Of a stretch of 7,159 nucleotides of DNA, positions 1 through 4,878 are shown piece after piece. Location of the stretch: contig JAAZOW010000185.1 of NCBI GenBank assembly GCA_012797575.1, positions 1-7,159 of the forward strand, given 5' to 3'. This DNA comes from Methanomicrobiales archaeon. Lineage in GTDB: Archaea > Halobacteriota > Methanomicrobia > Methanomicrobiales > Methanoculleaceae. Positions within the stretch are counted from its first letter, which is position 1, and each line of letters opens with the position of its first letter. The position numbers and the translations under genes are program-made. The notes under the pieces were generated by a model. That model saw only the letters and a program-made list of their open reading frames with translations, searched no databases and was not told the origin of the DNA.

Positions 1-67
1 CAAGCAGGGGATCACCTGCCCTGCAGGCCGCTGTCATGACCGGTATCTCGGTTCTCCCGCACGAGGC

Positions 68-76
68 AAAATTTAT
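68..76 (+). promoter_or_regulatory. TATA-like box for the cupredoxin-like lipoprotein gene
   Basis: An A/T-only run, AAAATTTAT, stands in GC-rich surroundings about 26-34 bp before the ATG at 102. No Shine-Dalgarno site precedes that ATG. In archaea a TATA box centred about 27 bp before the transcription start fits a start at or very near the ATG, so I infer a leaderless or nearly leaderless transcript. The run is nearly palindromic and could also serve the opposite strand. Confidence 0.35.
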
Positions 77-101
77 CTGCGTGCGGGGCATCGCTCCACC
101 C

Positions 102-566
102 ATGAAGCGAGTGTCTGGCATCTTCATCATCGCGGTGATCGCAAGCACCATGATCGCGGGATGCGTGCAGCCAGAGGAGAACGTGACGGTGACTCCCATC
201 CCCGCAACGCCGGTGGCCATCAGGACTTCGCCAGTAGCAGAGACCCCCACCAGGACCCTGGTCACGAATGTGACCGAGACCCCACCCTTGCCACCGATCG
301 GTGCAAAGACCATCTCGATCACCGAAAGCGGGTTCAGCCCGGACGTGATCACCGTCCCGGTGGGCACCACAGTGATCTGGACCAACGACGCCGATACGAA
401 CCAGACCATCCTGTTCACAGGGCCGACCGGATCCGCCGATCTGGGGACGGTCGAACCGGGCAACTCAATCAGCTACACCTTCACCATAGCAGGCCACTAC
501 GCCTACCGGGCAGAAGGGACCGAATTTCTAGGGACGATCGCCGTCACTGCGGATGCAACTGTATAA
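102..566 (+). CDS. Secreted lipoprotein with a cupredoxin-like domain lacking copper ligands
   Basis: This 154-residue protein is probably lipid-anchored on the outer face of the cytoplasmic membrane. Residues 1-20 form a signal peptide (MKR, then a hydrophobic stretch) ending in the lipobox I-A-G-C with Cys21. Residues 22-66 are a Thr/Pro-rich stalk with N-X-T sequons at N27 and N56; a third is at N100. Residues about 68-152 match a cupredoxin-like beta-sandwich: GFSP near F78, an ITVPVGTTVIW strand ending at W93, TND, then a G131-H-Y-A-Y strand and a closing GTIAV strand. By family spacing the copper ligands His, Cys, His and Met correspond to Q101, A137, T140 and L143, so type 1 copper is not expected. 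An in-frame ATG at 36 exists, but the start at 102 is the one that begins a proper signal peptide. There is no Shine-Dalgarno site; a TATA-like box lies about 30 bp upstream. The gene converges with the CbiA-family gene. Function is unknown: a binding or structural role seems likelier than electron transfer. Confidence 0.8.
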   Translation: MKRVSGIFIIAVIASTMIAGCVQPEENVTVTPIPATPVAIRTSPVAETPTRTLVTNVTETPPLPPIGAKTISITESGFSPDVITVPVGTTVIWTNDADTNQTILFTGPTGSADLGTVEPGNSISYTFTIAGHYAYRAEGTEFLGTIAVTADATV

Positions 567-570
567 CCCC

Positions 571-578
571 TTTTTCTT
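571..578 (+). terminator. T-rich terminator after the lipoprotein gene
   Basis: TTTTTCTT begins four bases after the TAA stop, in the 31-bp gap between two convergent genes. Archaeal intrinsic termination relies mainly on a T-rich stretch in the non-template strand, which this fits. It would act only on plus-strand transcription. No matching signal for the opposing gene is visible in the gap. Confidence 0.4.
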
Positions 579-597
579 CGGCGGTAGGCGCAGCCAT

Positions 598-1929
598 TCA
601 TGTCCGCCGGTACGCTGTGGCAGCCTGCACAAACCTCCCCGCAAACCCGACTGTGAAGTAGGCGTGGGTGTACTGGCCGACAGCGTTCTGCTCTATGAGG
701 CCATCCCGGTCGTCAACGATGCCCCGACCTCGGGAGAGTTCCAGCACAAACCTCGCATCAGGAGCACAATCGAGCCGCGAGTAGTGGAACTCCTGGCCCC
801 GGAAGGAGGTGCCCTGTTCAAACACCGGTGTTCTACCGACCACCCTGGCCTCGACGTAGCCGAGAGCCTGAATCCGATCTGCCATCACGGCCGATGCCGG
901 GAGAACCCCTGCCATTGGGTGGTCGGTATCGGTGGTCTCGAGCCGTTCTGAGAGGTAGATGAGTCCGCCGCACTCAGCAAGGACCGGCATGCCGTCGTCG
1001 ACCACCCGCCGCAGATCCTCCCGGCACCGGGAGGCGGCAAGTGCCTCTGCATGGAGCTCTGGGTAGCCGCCCCCGATATAGACTGCATCCACATCCGGGA
1101 GTCGGTCGGTCATCGGTGAGAAGTAGACGAGTTCTGCCCCCGCCTGCACGAGTCGATCGAGGTTATCGGCGTAGTAAAAAGAGAACGCCGCATCGCTCGC
1201 GATGCCGATCCGCGCCCGCGCCTCCGGCCGGTCCGGGAGATCCGGCGGTGTCGGGAGGGGCGGGGCCGACCGTGCAAGACCTAGGATCCTGGGGAGGTCG
1301 CAGGCCTCCTCAACCACCGCCCCGAACCGGGACATGGTATCATCTTCGTCTGCCAGAGCAAGCCCGAGGTGCCGGCTCCTGACCGAGAGATCCTGCCGCC
1401 GGGGGATCCAACCGCAGACCGGGATGCTCTTCGTGGTCTCGATGAAGGCTCGGTGCCGTGGGCTCCCAATCCGGTTGAATATGACTCCCGCGACCCTGAC
1501 CTCCGGGTCAAACCCTGCGTATCCGCGGACAATTGCATGCACGCTCCGTGATGCGCCCCCGGCGTCCACCACGAGGAGGACCGGGGCGCTGAGTATCTTT
1601 GCGACGTGGGCGGTGCTCGCGGTATCGCTCCCCTCAAGCCCGTCGTAGAGGCCCATCGCTCCTTCGATGACAGCGATGTCTGCTCCGGCCGCGGCCCGGG
1701 TAAACGTCTCCCGCACGCCCATCTCCCCCATCATGAACGGGTCGAGGTTGCGCGACGTCCGACCGCAGATGGCCGAGTGGTGCGTGGGATCGATGAAGTC
1801 CGGGCCCACCTTGAAGGGTTGGACCACCAGGCCTTGGGCGGTGAGCGCTGCCATCAGGCCGCTTGCAAGCGTGGTCTTACCGCACCCGCTGTGGGTTCCG
1901 GCGACGGTGATACGTGGAATTGGGCGCAT
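598..1929 (-). CDS. cbiA: Cobyrinate a,c-diamide synthase family protein (CbiA; CfbB possible)
   Basis: This 443-residue enzyme would use ATP and glutamine to amidate the a and c acetate side chains of cobyrinic acid in cobalamin synthesis. An N-terminal P-loop ATPase domain begins with G11-T-H-S-G-C-G-K-T-T20. The C-terminal half is a class I glutamine amidotransferase-like domain with the family block AVYIGGGYPELHAEAL, the nucleophile Cys320 in LAECGGLIYL, and a late His422 in YTHAYF. The length is close to bacterial CbiA (about 460). The start at 1929 (MRPIPRITVAG) puts the P-loop at the usual distance from the N terminus; an upstream in-frame ATG at 1962 adds 11 residues with no better signal. 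No Shine-Dalgarno site is seen, and a TATA-like box lies about 35 bp upstream. The gene is divergent from cbiMNQO, which favours a corrinoid role. Methanogens also carry the paralogue CfbB, which amidates Ni-sirohydrochlorin for coenzyme F430, and motifs alone do not exclude it. Confidence 0.88.
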   Translation of the reverse strand: MRPIPRITVAGTHSGCGKTTLASGLMAALTAQGLVVQPFKVGPDFIDPTHHSAICGRTSRNLDPFMMGEMGVRETFTRAAAGADIAVIEGAMGLYDGLEGSDTASTAHVAKILSAPVLLVVDAGGASRSVHAIVRGYAGFDPEVRVAGVIFNRIGSPRHRAFIETTKSIPVCGWIPRRQDLSVRSRHLGLALADEDDTMSRFGAVVEEACDLPRILGLARSAPPLPTPPDLPDRPEARARIGIASDAAFSFYYADNLDRLVQAGAELVYFSPMTDRLPDVDAVYIGGGYPELHAEALAASRCREDLRRVVDDGMPVLAECGGLIYLSERLETTDTDHPMAGVLPASAVMADRIQALGYVEARVVGRTPVFEQGTSFRGQEFHYSRLDCAPDARFVLELSRGRGIVDDRDGLIEQNAVGQYTHAYFTVGFAGRFVQAATAYRRT

Positions 1930-1957
1930 AACGTGGCTGTAATGTTGGATACCGCAT

Positions 1958-1970
1958 ATCATAAATATGC
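1958..1970 (-). promoter_or_regulatory. TATA-like box for the CbiA-family gene
   Basis: On the minus strand GCATATTTATGAT ends about 28 bp before the ATG at 1929. Its T/A core fits the archaeal TATA position for a transcript starting close to the start codon. With no Shine-Dalgarno site, a leaderless or short-leader transcript is inferred. Confidence 0.35.
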
Positions 1971-1986
1971 CTTCTGCTAACCTGGT

Positions 1987-2018
1987 TATATCAAGTAAAT
2001 TTGTAGTATATCAATTAA
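1987..2018. repeat. Two direct copies of TATATCAAnTAA in the divergent promoter
   Basis: TATATCAAGTAA at 1987-1998 and TATATCAATTAA at 2007-2018 are identical at 11 of 12 positions and start exactly 20 bp apart, about two turns of B-DNA. Both lie between the divergent cbiA and cbiM genes. The second copy overlaps the most likely TATA box of cbiM. Spacing and position suggest an operator for a regulator binding one face of the helix. The AT-rich content makes chance or promoter composition a real alternative. Confidence 0.45.
2005..2012 (+). promoter_or_regulatory. TATA-like box for the cbiMNQO operon
   Basis: AGTATATC lies about 52-59 bp before the cbiM start. Archaeal spacing would place the transcription start near 2033-2038, leaving a leader of roughly 25-30 nt that still carries the full Shine-Dalgarno site. 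A second candidate, TTATATC at 1986-1992, would give a leader about 20 nt longer that includes the 2027-2047 hairpin. Confidence 0.35.
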
Positions 2019-2026
2019 TTATGATT

Positions 2027-2047
2027 GGTCGGCTGACATGGCCGATC
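2027..2047 (+). promoter_or_regulatory. Stem-loop just before the cbiM ribosome binding site
   Basis: GGTCGGC (2027-2033) can pair with GCCGATC (2041-2047), giving seven pairs including one G-U, around a seven-base loop. It ends one base before the GAGGTGA site. It is far too short for a cobalamin riboswitch. It could be an RNA hairpin affecting ribosome access, a DNA-binding inverted repeat, or chance. Confidence 0.25.
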
Positions 2048-2048
2048 T

Positions 2049-2055
2049 GAGGTGA
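2049..2055 (+). promoter_or_regulatory. Strong Shine-Dalgarno site fixing the cbiM start
   Basis: GAGGTGA matches the archaeal anti-Shine-Dalgarno complement exactly and ends eight bases before the ATG at 2064. It also overlaps an in-frame GTG at 2052, so that codon cannot be served by this site. The spacing selects the ATG at 2064. Confidence 0.8.
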
Positions 2056-2063
2056 ACCGAGCT

Positions 2064-2756
2064 ATGCATATCATGGAAGGATTCTTACCGAGTCCCTGGT
2101 GGGAGATCTGGTTCCTCGTCTCCCTGCCCTTCATCATCATAGGGATCTATCAGTTGAACAGACTTGTGCGAGAGAAACGTGAAGCTCTGCCGCTCCTTGC
2201 GGTTGCAGGCGCGTTCATCTTCGTCTTCTCCTCACTAAAGCTTCCCTCATTCAACGGGAGTTGCTCCCACCCCACGGGCACCGGGCTTGGAGCCATCCTC
2301 TTCGGTCCCTGCATCGCCGGGGTCCTTGGCCTTATCGTTCTCGTCTTCCAGGCGGCTTTCCTTGCGCACGGCGGGATAACAACGCTTGGAGCGAATGTCT
2401 TCTCGATGGGGATCGCGGGCCCGGCCGTTGCCTACCTCATCTATAGGGTCGGGACCCGTGTAGGCGCAGGCACCTATGCGGTGGTCTTTGTCGCCGCAAC
2501 GCTCGCCGATCTCGCAACGTATGTCGTCACATCGATCCAGCTCGCGCTTGCCTTCCCTGGGACTGCGGGGTTTGTCGGAGCGTTTTCGGCATTTGCCACA
2601 GTCTTTGCAGTCACTCAGATCCCTCTTGCCATCATTGAGGGTGCGGTCATCGCGCTGGTCTTCAAGTACATCGTCCAGCTCAAGCCTGAGATCCTCACCC
2701 GTCTAAATCTCCTCTCAGAGAGTGCTATCCGAAGGCTCCGGGAGGCTGCAGTATGA
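2064..2756 (+). CDS. cbiM: Cobalt ECF transporter substrate-binding membrane protein CbiM
   Basis: This 230-residue polytopic membrane protein is the metal-selective S-component of the energy-coupling-factor Co2+ importer. It begins MHIMEGFLP, the family hallmark. In the solved relative NikM, the metal is held by the Met1 amino group, His2 and a later histidine; here His2 is present, and His69 in NGSCSHPTGTG is the likely partner. This makes the exact N terminus functional: the in-frame GTG at 2052 would add four residues and bury Met1, whereas the ATG at 2064 has an ideal Shine-Dalgarno site. Hydrophobic segments run through most of the chain, and the family usually has about seven helices. 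The stop overlaps the cbiN start as ATGA (2753-2756), so translation is probably coupled. A nickel transporter is possible from CbiM alone, but a true CbiN follows, which favours cobalt. Confidence 0.95.
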   Translation: MHIMEGFLPSPWWEIWFLVSLPFIIIGIYQLNRLVREKREALPLLAVAGAFIFVFSSLKLPSFNGSCSHPTGTGLGAILFGPCIAGVLGLIVLVFQAAFLAHGGITTLGANVFSMGIAGPAVAYLIYRVGTRVGAGTYAVVFVAATLADLATYVVTSIQLALAFPGTAGFVGAFSAFATVFAVTQIPLAIIEGAVIALVFKYIVQLKPEILTRLNLLSESAIRRLREAAV

Positions 2757-3043
2757 AGTACGGTATGGAGATGGCGGTCGCCATACTCATCGTCGCATTT
2801 GTCGGTATGTTCCTCGCCCAGGATGCCGCGATCCAGGCCGCCGGGGAAGAGGCCTGGGAAGGGGCCGATGACGCTGCCGCTGATCTGATCGAGGCCTCTG
2901 GCTACGAGCCATGGATCGACCCCCTCTGGGAGCCTCCAAGTGGTGAGATCGAGTCCCTCCTCTTTGCGCTACAGGCCGCCATCGGCGCCATAACGATCGG
3001 GTATGTCTTCGGCTACTGGCAGGGGGGCAGAAAGGCCACCTAG
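2753..3043 (+). CDS. cbiN: Cobalt transporter accessory membrane protein CbiN
   Basis: This 96-residue protein has two membrane helices, at about residues 6-22 and 67-88, with an extracytoplasmic loop between them. The loop carries the family signatures GADDAA (37-42), YEPW (51-54) and PPSGEIESLLF (61-71), followed by ALQAAIGA at the start of the second helix. CbiN pairs with CbiM and is needed for Co2+ loading; it distinguishes CbiMNQO from most nickel ECF systems. GGAGG at 2741-2745 lies seven bases before the ATG, and the start overlaps the cbiM stop by four bases. Length and motif order are normal and nothing appears truncated. Confidence 0.95.
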   Translation: MKYGMEMAVAILIVAFVGMFLAQDAAIQAAGEEAWEGADDAAADLIEASGYEPWIDPLWEPPSGEIESLLFALQAAIGAITIGYVFGYWQGGRKAT

Positions 3044-3063
3044 ATCGTCAGGTAAAGTGGATA

Positions 3064-3069
3064 GGAGGT
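3064..3069 (+). promoter_or_regulatory. Shine-Dalgarno site supporting a GTG start for cbiQ
   Basis: GGAGGT ends ten bases before the GTG at 3080, in the 36-bp gap after cbiN. The spacing is a little long but usable. The next in-frame start codons fall well inside the conserved N-terminal region, so this site supports the GTG. Confidence 0.6.
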
Positions 3070-3079
3070 CGATTCGGGA

Positions 3080-3856
3080 GTGTACGAGACGCTTGATGGC
3101 TATGCCCGGACAAACAGGCTTGGATCGATCAGCCCCGGCCTCAAACTCTTCCTTGGGCTTGCAAGTATACTTCTCTGCACATCATCGCCCGGCCCGATCG
3201 CCCCTCTGTTGGTCGCGGTCTCACTCAGCGCCGCAATCCTCATCCTCGCCCGCATCCCTCCCCGAGTCTATGCTTGTACCCTCCTCATTCCAGTCTCGTT
3301 TGCGATGATGAGCGTCATCGTCATACTCTTCATCACAGGGGGTGGACCTGTCCTCTTTGAGGTCCCCTTCCTCCCTCTTGCGATCACGGCCGGTGGTGCA
3401 AACCTCGCCATACTCCTTCTTGCGCGGGTCTTCGGCGGCACGTGTGCTCTCCTCTTCGTTGCGCTCACAACGCCCATGACCGAGGTCTTCGCCCTCTTAA
3501 AGAAGATCGGGGTGCCGACCGTCCTGATCGATCTCGCCATGCTCATCTACCGCTTCATATTCATCTTCATTGCGGAAGCAGACCAGATCTACCGCTCTCA
3601 GGTGATGCGGCTAGGTTACGGTCGATTTATCGAGTCGGTGAACTCTCTCGGGATGCTCGTAGGAGCACTCTTTCTCCGCACCATTGATAGGGGTGAAGCA
3701 CTGGTTCTCGCGATGGATGCACGCTGTTACAGTGGTACGTTCAGTACTCCTGGGTATTCCCGATCAGTCTCACCCCGTTCGTTCATCGCTACCCTGATCT
3801 ACCTTGGGACTGTATTTGCCGTATCCCTCAAGACCGGAAGTCTGCAGTTCATATGA
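3080..3856 (+). CDS. cbiQ: Cobalt ECF transporter T-component CbiQ
   Basis: This 258-residue membrane protein is the transmembrane coupling subunit that links CbiM to the CbiO ATPase. The GTG start gives YETLDGYARTNRL, a typical CbiQ amphipathic opening. Several hydrophobic helices follow, then the cytosolic coupling region, with TEVFALLKKIGVP, QIYRSQVMRLGYG and AMDARCYSG. The last two correspond to the two short arginine-containing coupling motifs of EcfT proteins. The second, around R215, normally reads A-R-G; here it is A-R-C (Cys216), a small deviation. The chain ends after a final hydrophobic helix. The stop overlaps the cbiO start as ATGA (3853-3856), so the ATPase is probably made by translational coupling. 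Family assignment is secure from sequence and context. Confidence 0.93.
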   Translation: MYETLDGYARTNRLGSISPGLKLFLGLASILLCTSSPGPIAPLLVAVSLSAAILILARIPPRVYACTLLIPVSFAMMSVIVILFITGGGPVLFEVPFLPLAITAGGANLAILLLARVFGGTCALLFVALTTPMTEVFALLKKIGVPTVLIDLAMLIYRFIFIFIAEADQIYRSQVMRLGYGRFIESVNSLGMLVGALFLRTIDRGEALVLAMDARCYSGTFSTPGYSRSVSPRSFIATLIYLGTVFAVSLKTGSLQFI

Positions 3857-4728
3857 CTCCTCTCCTTACGATCGAGAACGTCGCCTATACCTACCCGGGC
3901 GGCCAGACGCCGGCCATCTCTGGGGTGAGTATGGAGATCGCTGCCGGATCCAAGACGGCTCTCGTAGGTCCAAACGGCGCCGGGAAGTCGACGTTCCTCC
4001 TGATGCTGAACGGTATATTAAGGCCTGACTCTGGTGTCGTCAGGTTCTCGGGCAGGCCACTCGCCTACGACAGCAAGAGCCTCCGCGATCTTCGGAGGCG
4101 GGTCGGATTTGTCTTTCAGAATCCGGATGTCCAGATCATAGCTCCTACGGTCGAAGCGGATGTGGCATTCGGGCCGGTGAACCTTGGCCTCCCTCCTGAT
4201 GACGTTCGGCGGGCTGTCAGGGACGCCCTCGACCACGTCGGGCTCCAGGGTTACGAAGATCGGCCACCTCACCTCCTCTCTGGTGGAGAGAAGAAACGTG
4301 TCGCAATCGCCGGTATCCTTGCGATGGACCCGGAGGTCCTGGTCTTTGATGAGCCGACGGCCTCCCTTGACCCCGCAACCTCCGGGGAGGTCATGGATCT
4401 CCTCGATGATCTCGCCTCACGCGGCCGGACGGTCCTTCTCTCCACCCACGATGTCGAGCTTGCCTATCGCTGGGCCGACTCAGTCATCCTCATGGGGCGA
4501 GGGCGGGTTCTTGCCCGGGGGGCCCCGGAGGAAGTCTTCTCAGATCCCGATCTCCTGACGGCCGCCCGACTCAGGTCGCCTGCCCTGCTTGCTCTCTCCA
4601 ATGAGCTTGCCCATAGGGGTATCATCGACCGTTGCCCGCCCCCAAAGAGTATGGCTGAGCTCGTCGACCGGATCGAGCGGTCGATCTCCGATCATGCTTC
4701 CGACCGGGGCGGGCATGAGCGGCGATGA
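3853..4728 (+). CDS. cbiO: Cobalt ECF transporter ATP-binding protein CbiO
   Basis: This 291-residue ABC ATPase powers Co2+ import through CbiMNQ. All ATPase motifs are intact and in order: Walker A GPNGAGKST (39-47), Q-loop Gln89 in FQNPDVQI, signature LSGGE (142-146), Walker B VLVFDE with catalytic Glu167, D-loop SLD (171-173) and H-loop His199 in STHD. FQNPDVQI followed by EADVAFGP is typical of ECF-type ATPases. A C-terminal extension of about 60 residues follows the nucleotide-binding domain, as in CbiO relatives. Only one ATPase gene is present, so a CbiO homodimer is expected. The start overlaps the cbiQ stop by four bases and has only a weak GGAAG upstream, which fits coupled translation. 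It is the last gene of the operon. Confidence 0.95.
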   Translation: MTPLLTIENVAYTYPGGQTPAISGVSMEIAAGSKTALVGPNGAGKSTFLLMLNGILRPDSGVVRFSGRPLAYDSKSLRDLRRRVGFVFQNPDVQIIAPTVEADVAFGPVNLGLPPDDVRRAVRDALDHVGLQGYEDRPPHLLSGGEKKRVAIAGILAMDPEVLVFDEPTASLDPATSGEVMDLLDDLASRGRTVLLSTHDVELAYRWADSVILMGRGRVLARGAPEEVFSDPDLLTAARLRSPALLALSNELAHRGIIDRCPPPKSMAELVDRIERSISDHASDRGGHERR

Positions 4729-4748
4729 GACGGGGTGTATGGATACAG

Positions 4749-4768
4749 CGGTCACAGCGTATTGACCG
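4749..4768. promoter_or_regulatory. Inverted repeat between cbiO and pyruvate kinase
   Basis: CGGTCA (4749-4754) and TGACCG (4763-4768) form a perfect six-base inverted repeat with an eight-base spacer, 20 bp past the cbiO stop. No T-run follows directly, so a simple terminator is not clear. It may be an operator for the downstream gene or the 3' end structure of the cbi transcript. A small GGCT-ATA-AGCC palindrome at 4784-4794 follows. The rest of this 150-bp gap shows no gene and no convincing canonical TATA box. Confidence 0.25.
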
Positions 4769-4866
4769 GTGAGCCCTGATACTGGCTATAAGCCGAATTC
4801 TGAGTTAAAAGGCTTTGGATATCGATCTTTTGCAATTGCGTGAGAAGATTAATTGGGTGCCATGCC

Positions 4867-4872
4867 GGAGGT
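4867..4872 (+). promoter_or_regulatory. Shine-Dalgarno site deciding the pyruvate kinase start
   Basis: GGAGGT ends six bases before the ATG at 4879 and nine before the adjacent ATG at 4882. It is the only strong ribosome site in this region. It argues against the in-frame GTG at 4840, which lies upstream of it, and against the in-frame ATG at 4933, which has only a weak GGAAG before it. Confidence 0.7.
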
Positions 4873-4878
4873 TACTAT

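Noticed and set aside
1..101. Possible 3' end of an upstream gene (a frame open to the TGA at 37-39) and a small GCAGG/CCTGC hairpin at 4-19.
   Set aside because: Twelve codons are too few to recognise a protein, and the hairpin has only five pairs with no T-run. Nothing can be supported here except the TATA-like box.
36..101. Upstream ATG extending the lipoprotein by 22 residues.
   Set aside because: The extension would precede a complete signal peptide and lipobox and includes the TATA-like AAAATTTAT, so it is more likely promoter than coding sequence.
598..2000. Long plus-strand open frames opposite the CbiA-family gene, for example 1202-1648 and 1606-1980.
   Set aside because: They are antisense frames in GC-rich DNA, rich in Arg, Pro and Ser, with no recognisable domain; the minus strand encodes a complete, motif-rich enzyme.
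1930..2063. Cobalamin riboswitch ahead of the cobalt transporter.
   Set aside because: The divergent gap is only 134 bp, AT-rich, and lacks the long structured core of that riboswitch class, which is also mainly bacterial.
2064..4728. Nickel rather than cobalt ECF transporter (NikMNQO).
   Set aside because: The small second gene has the full CbiN signature set (GADDAA, PPSGEIESLLFALQAAIGA), which goes with cobalt systems.
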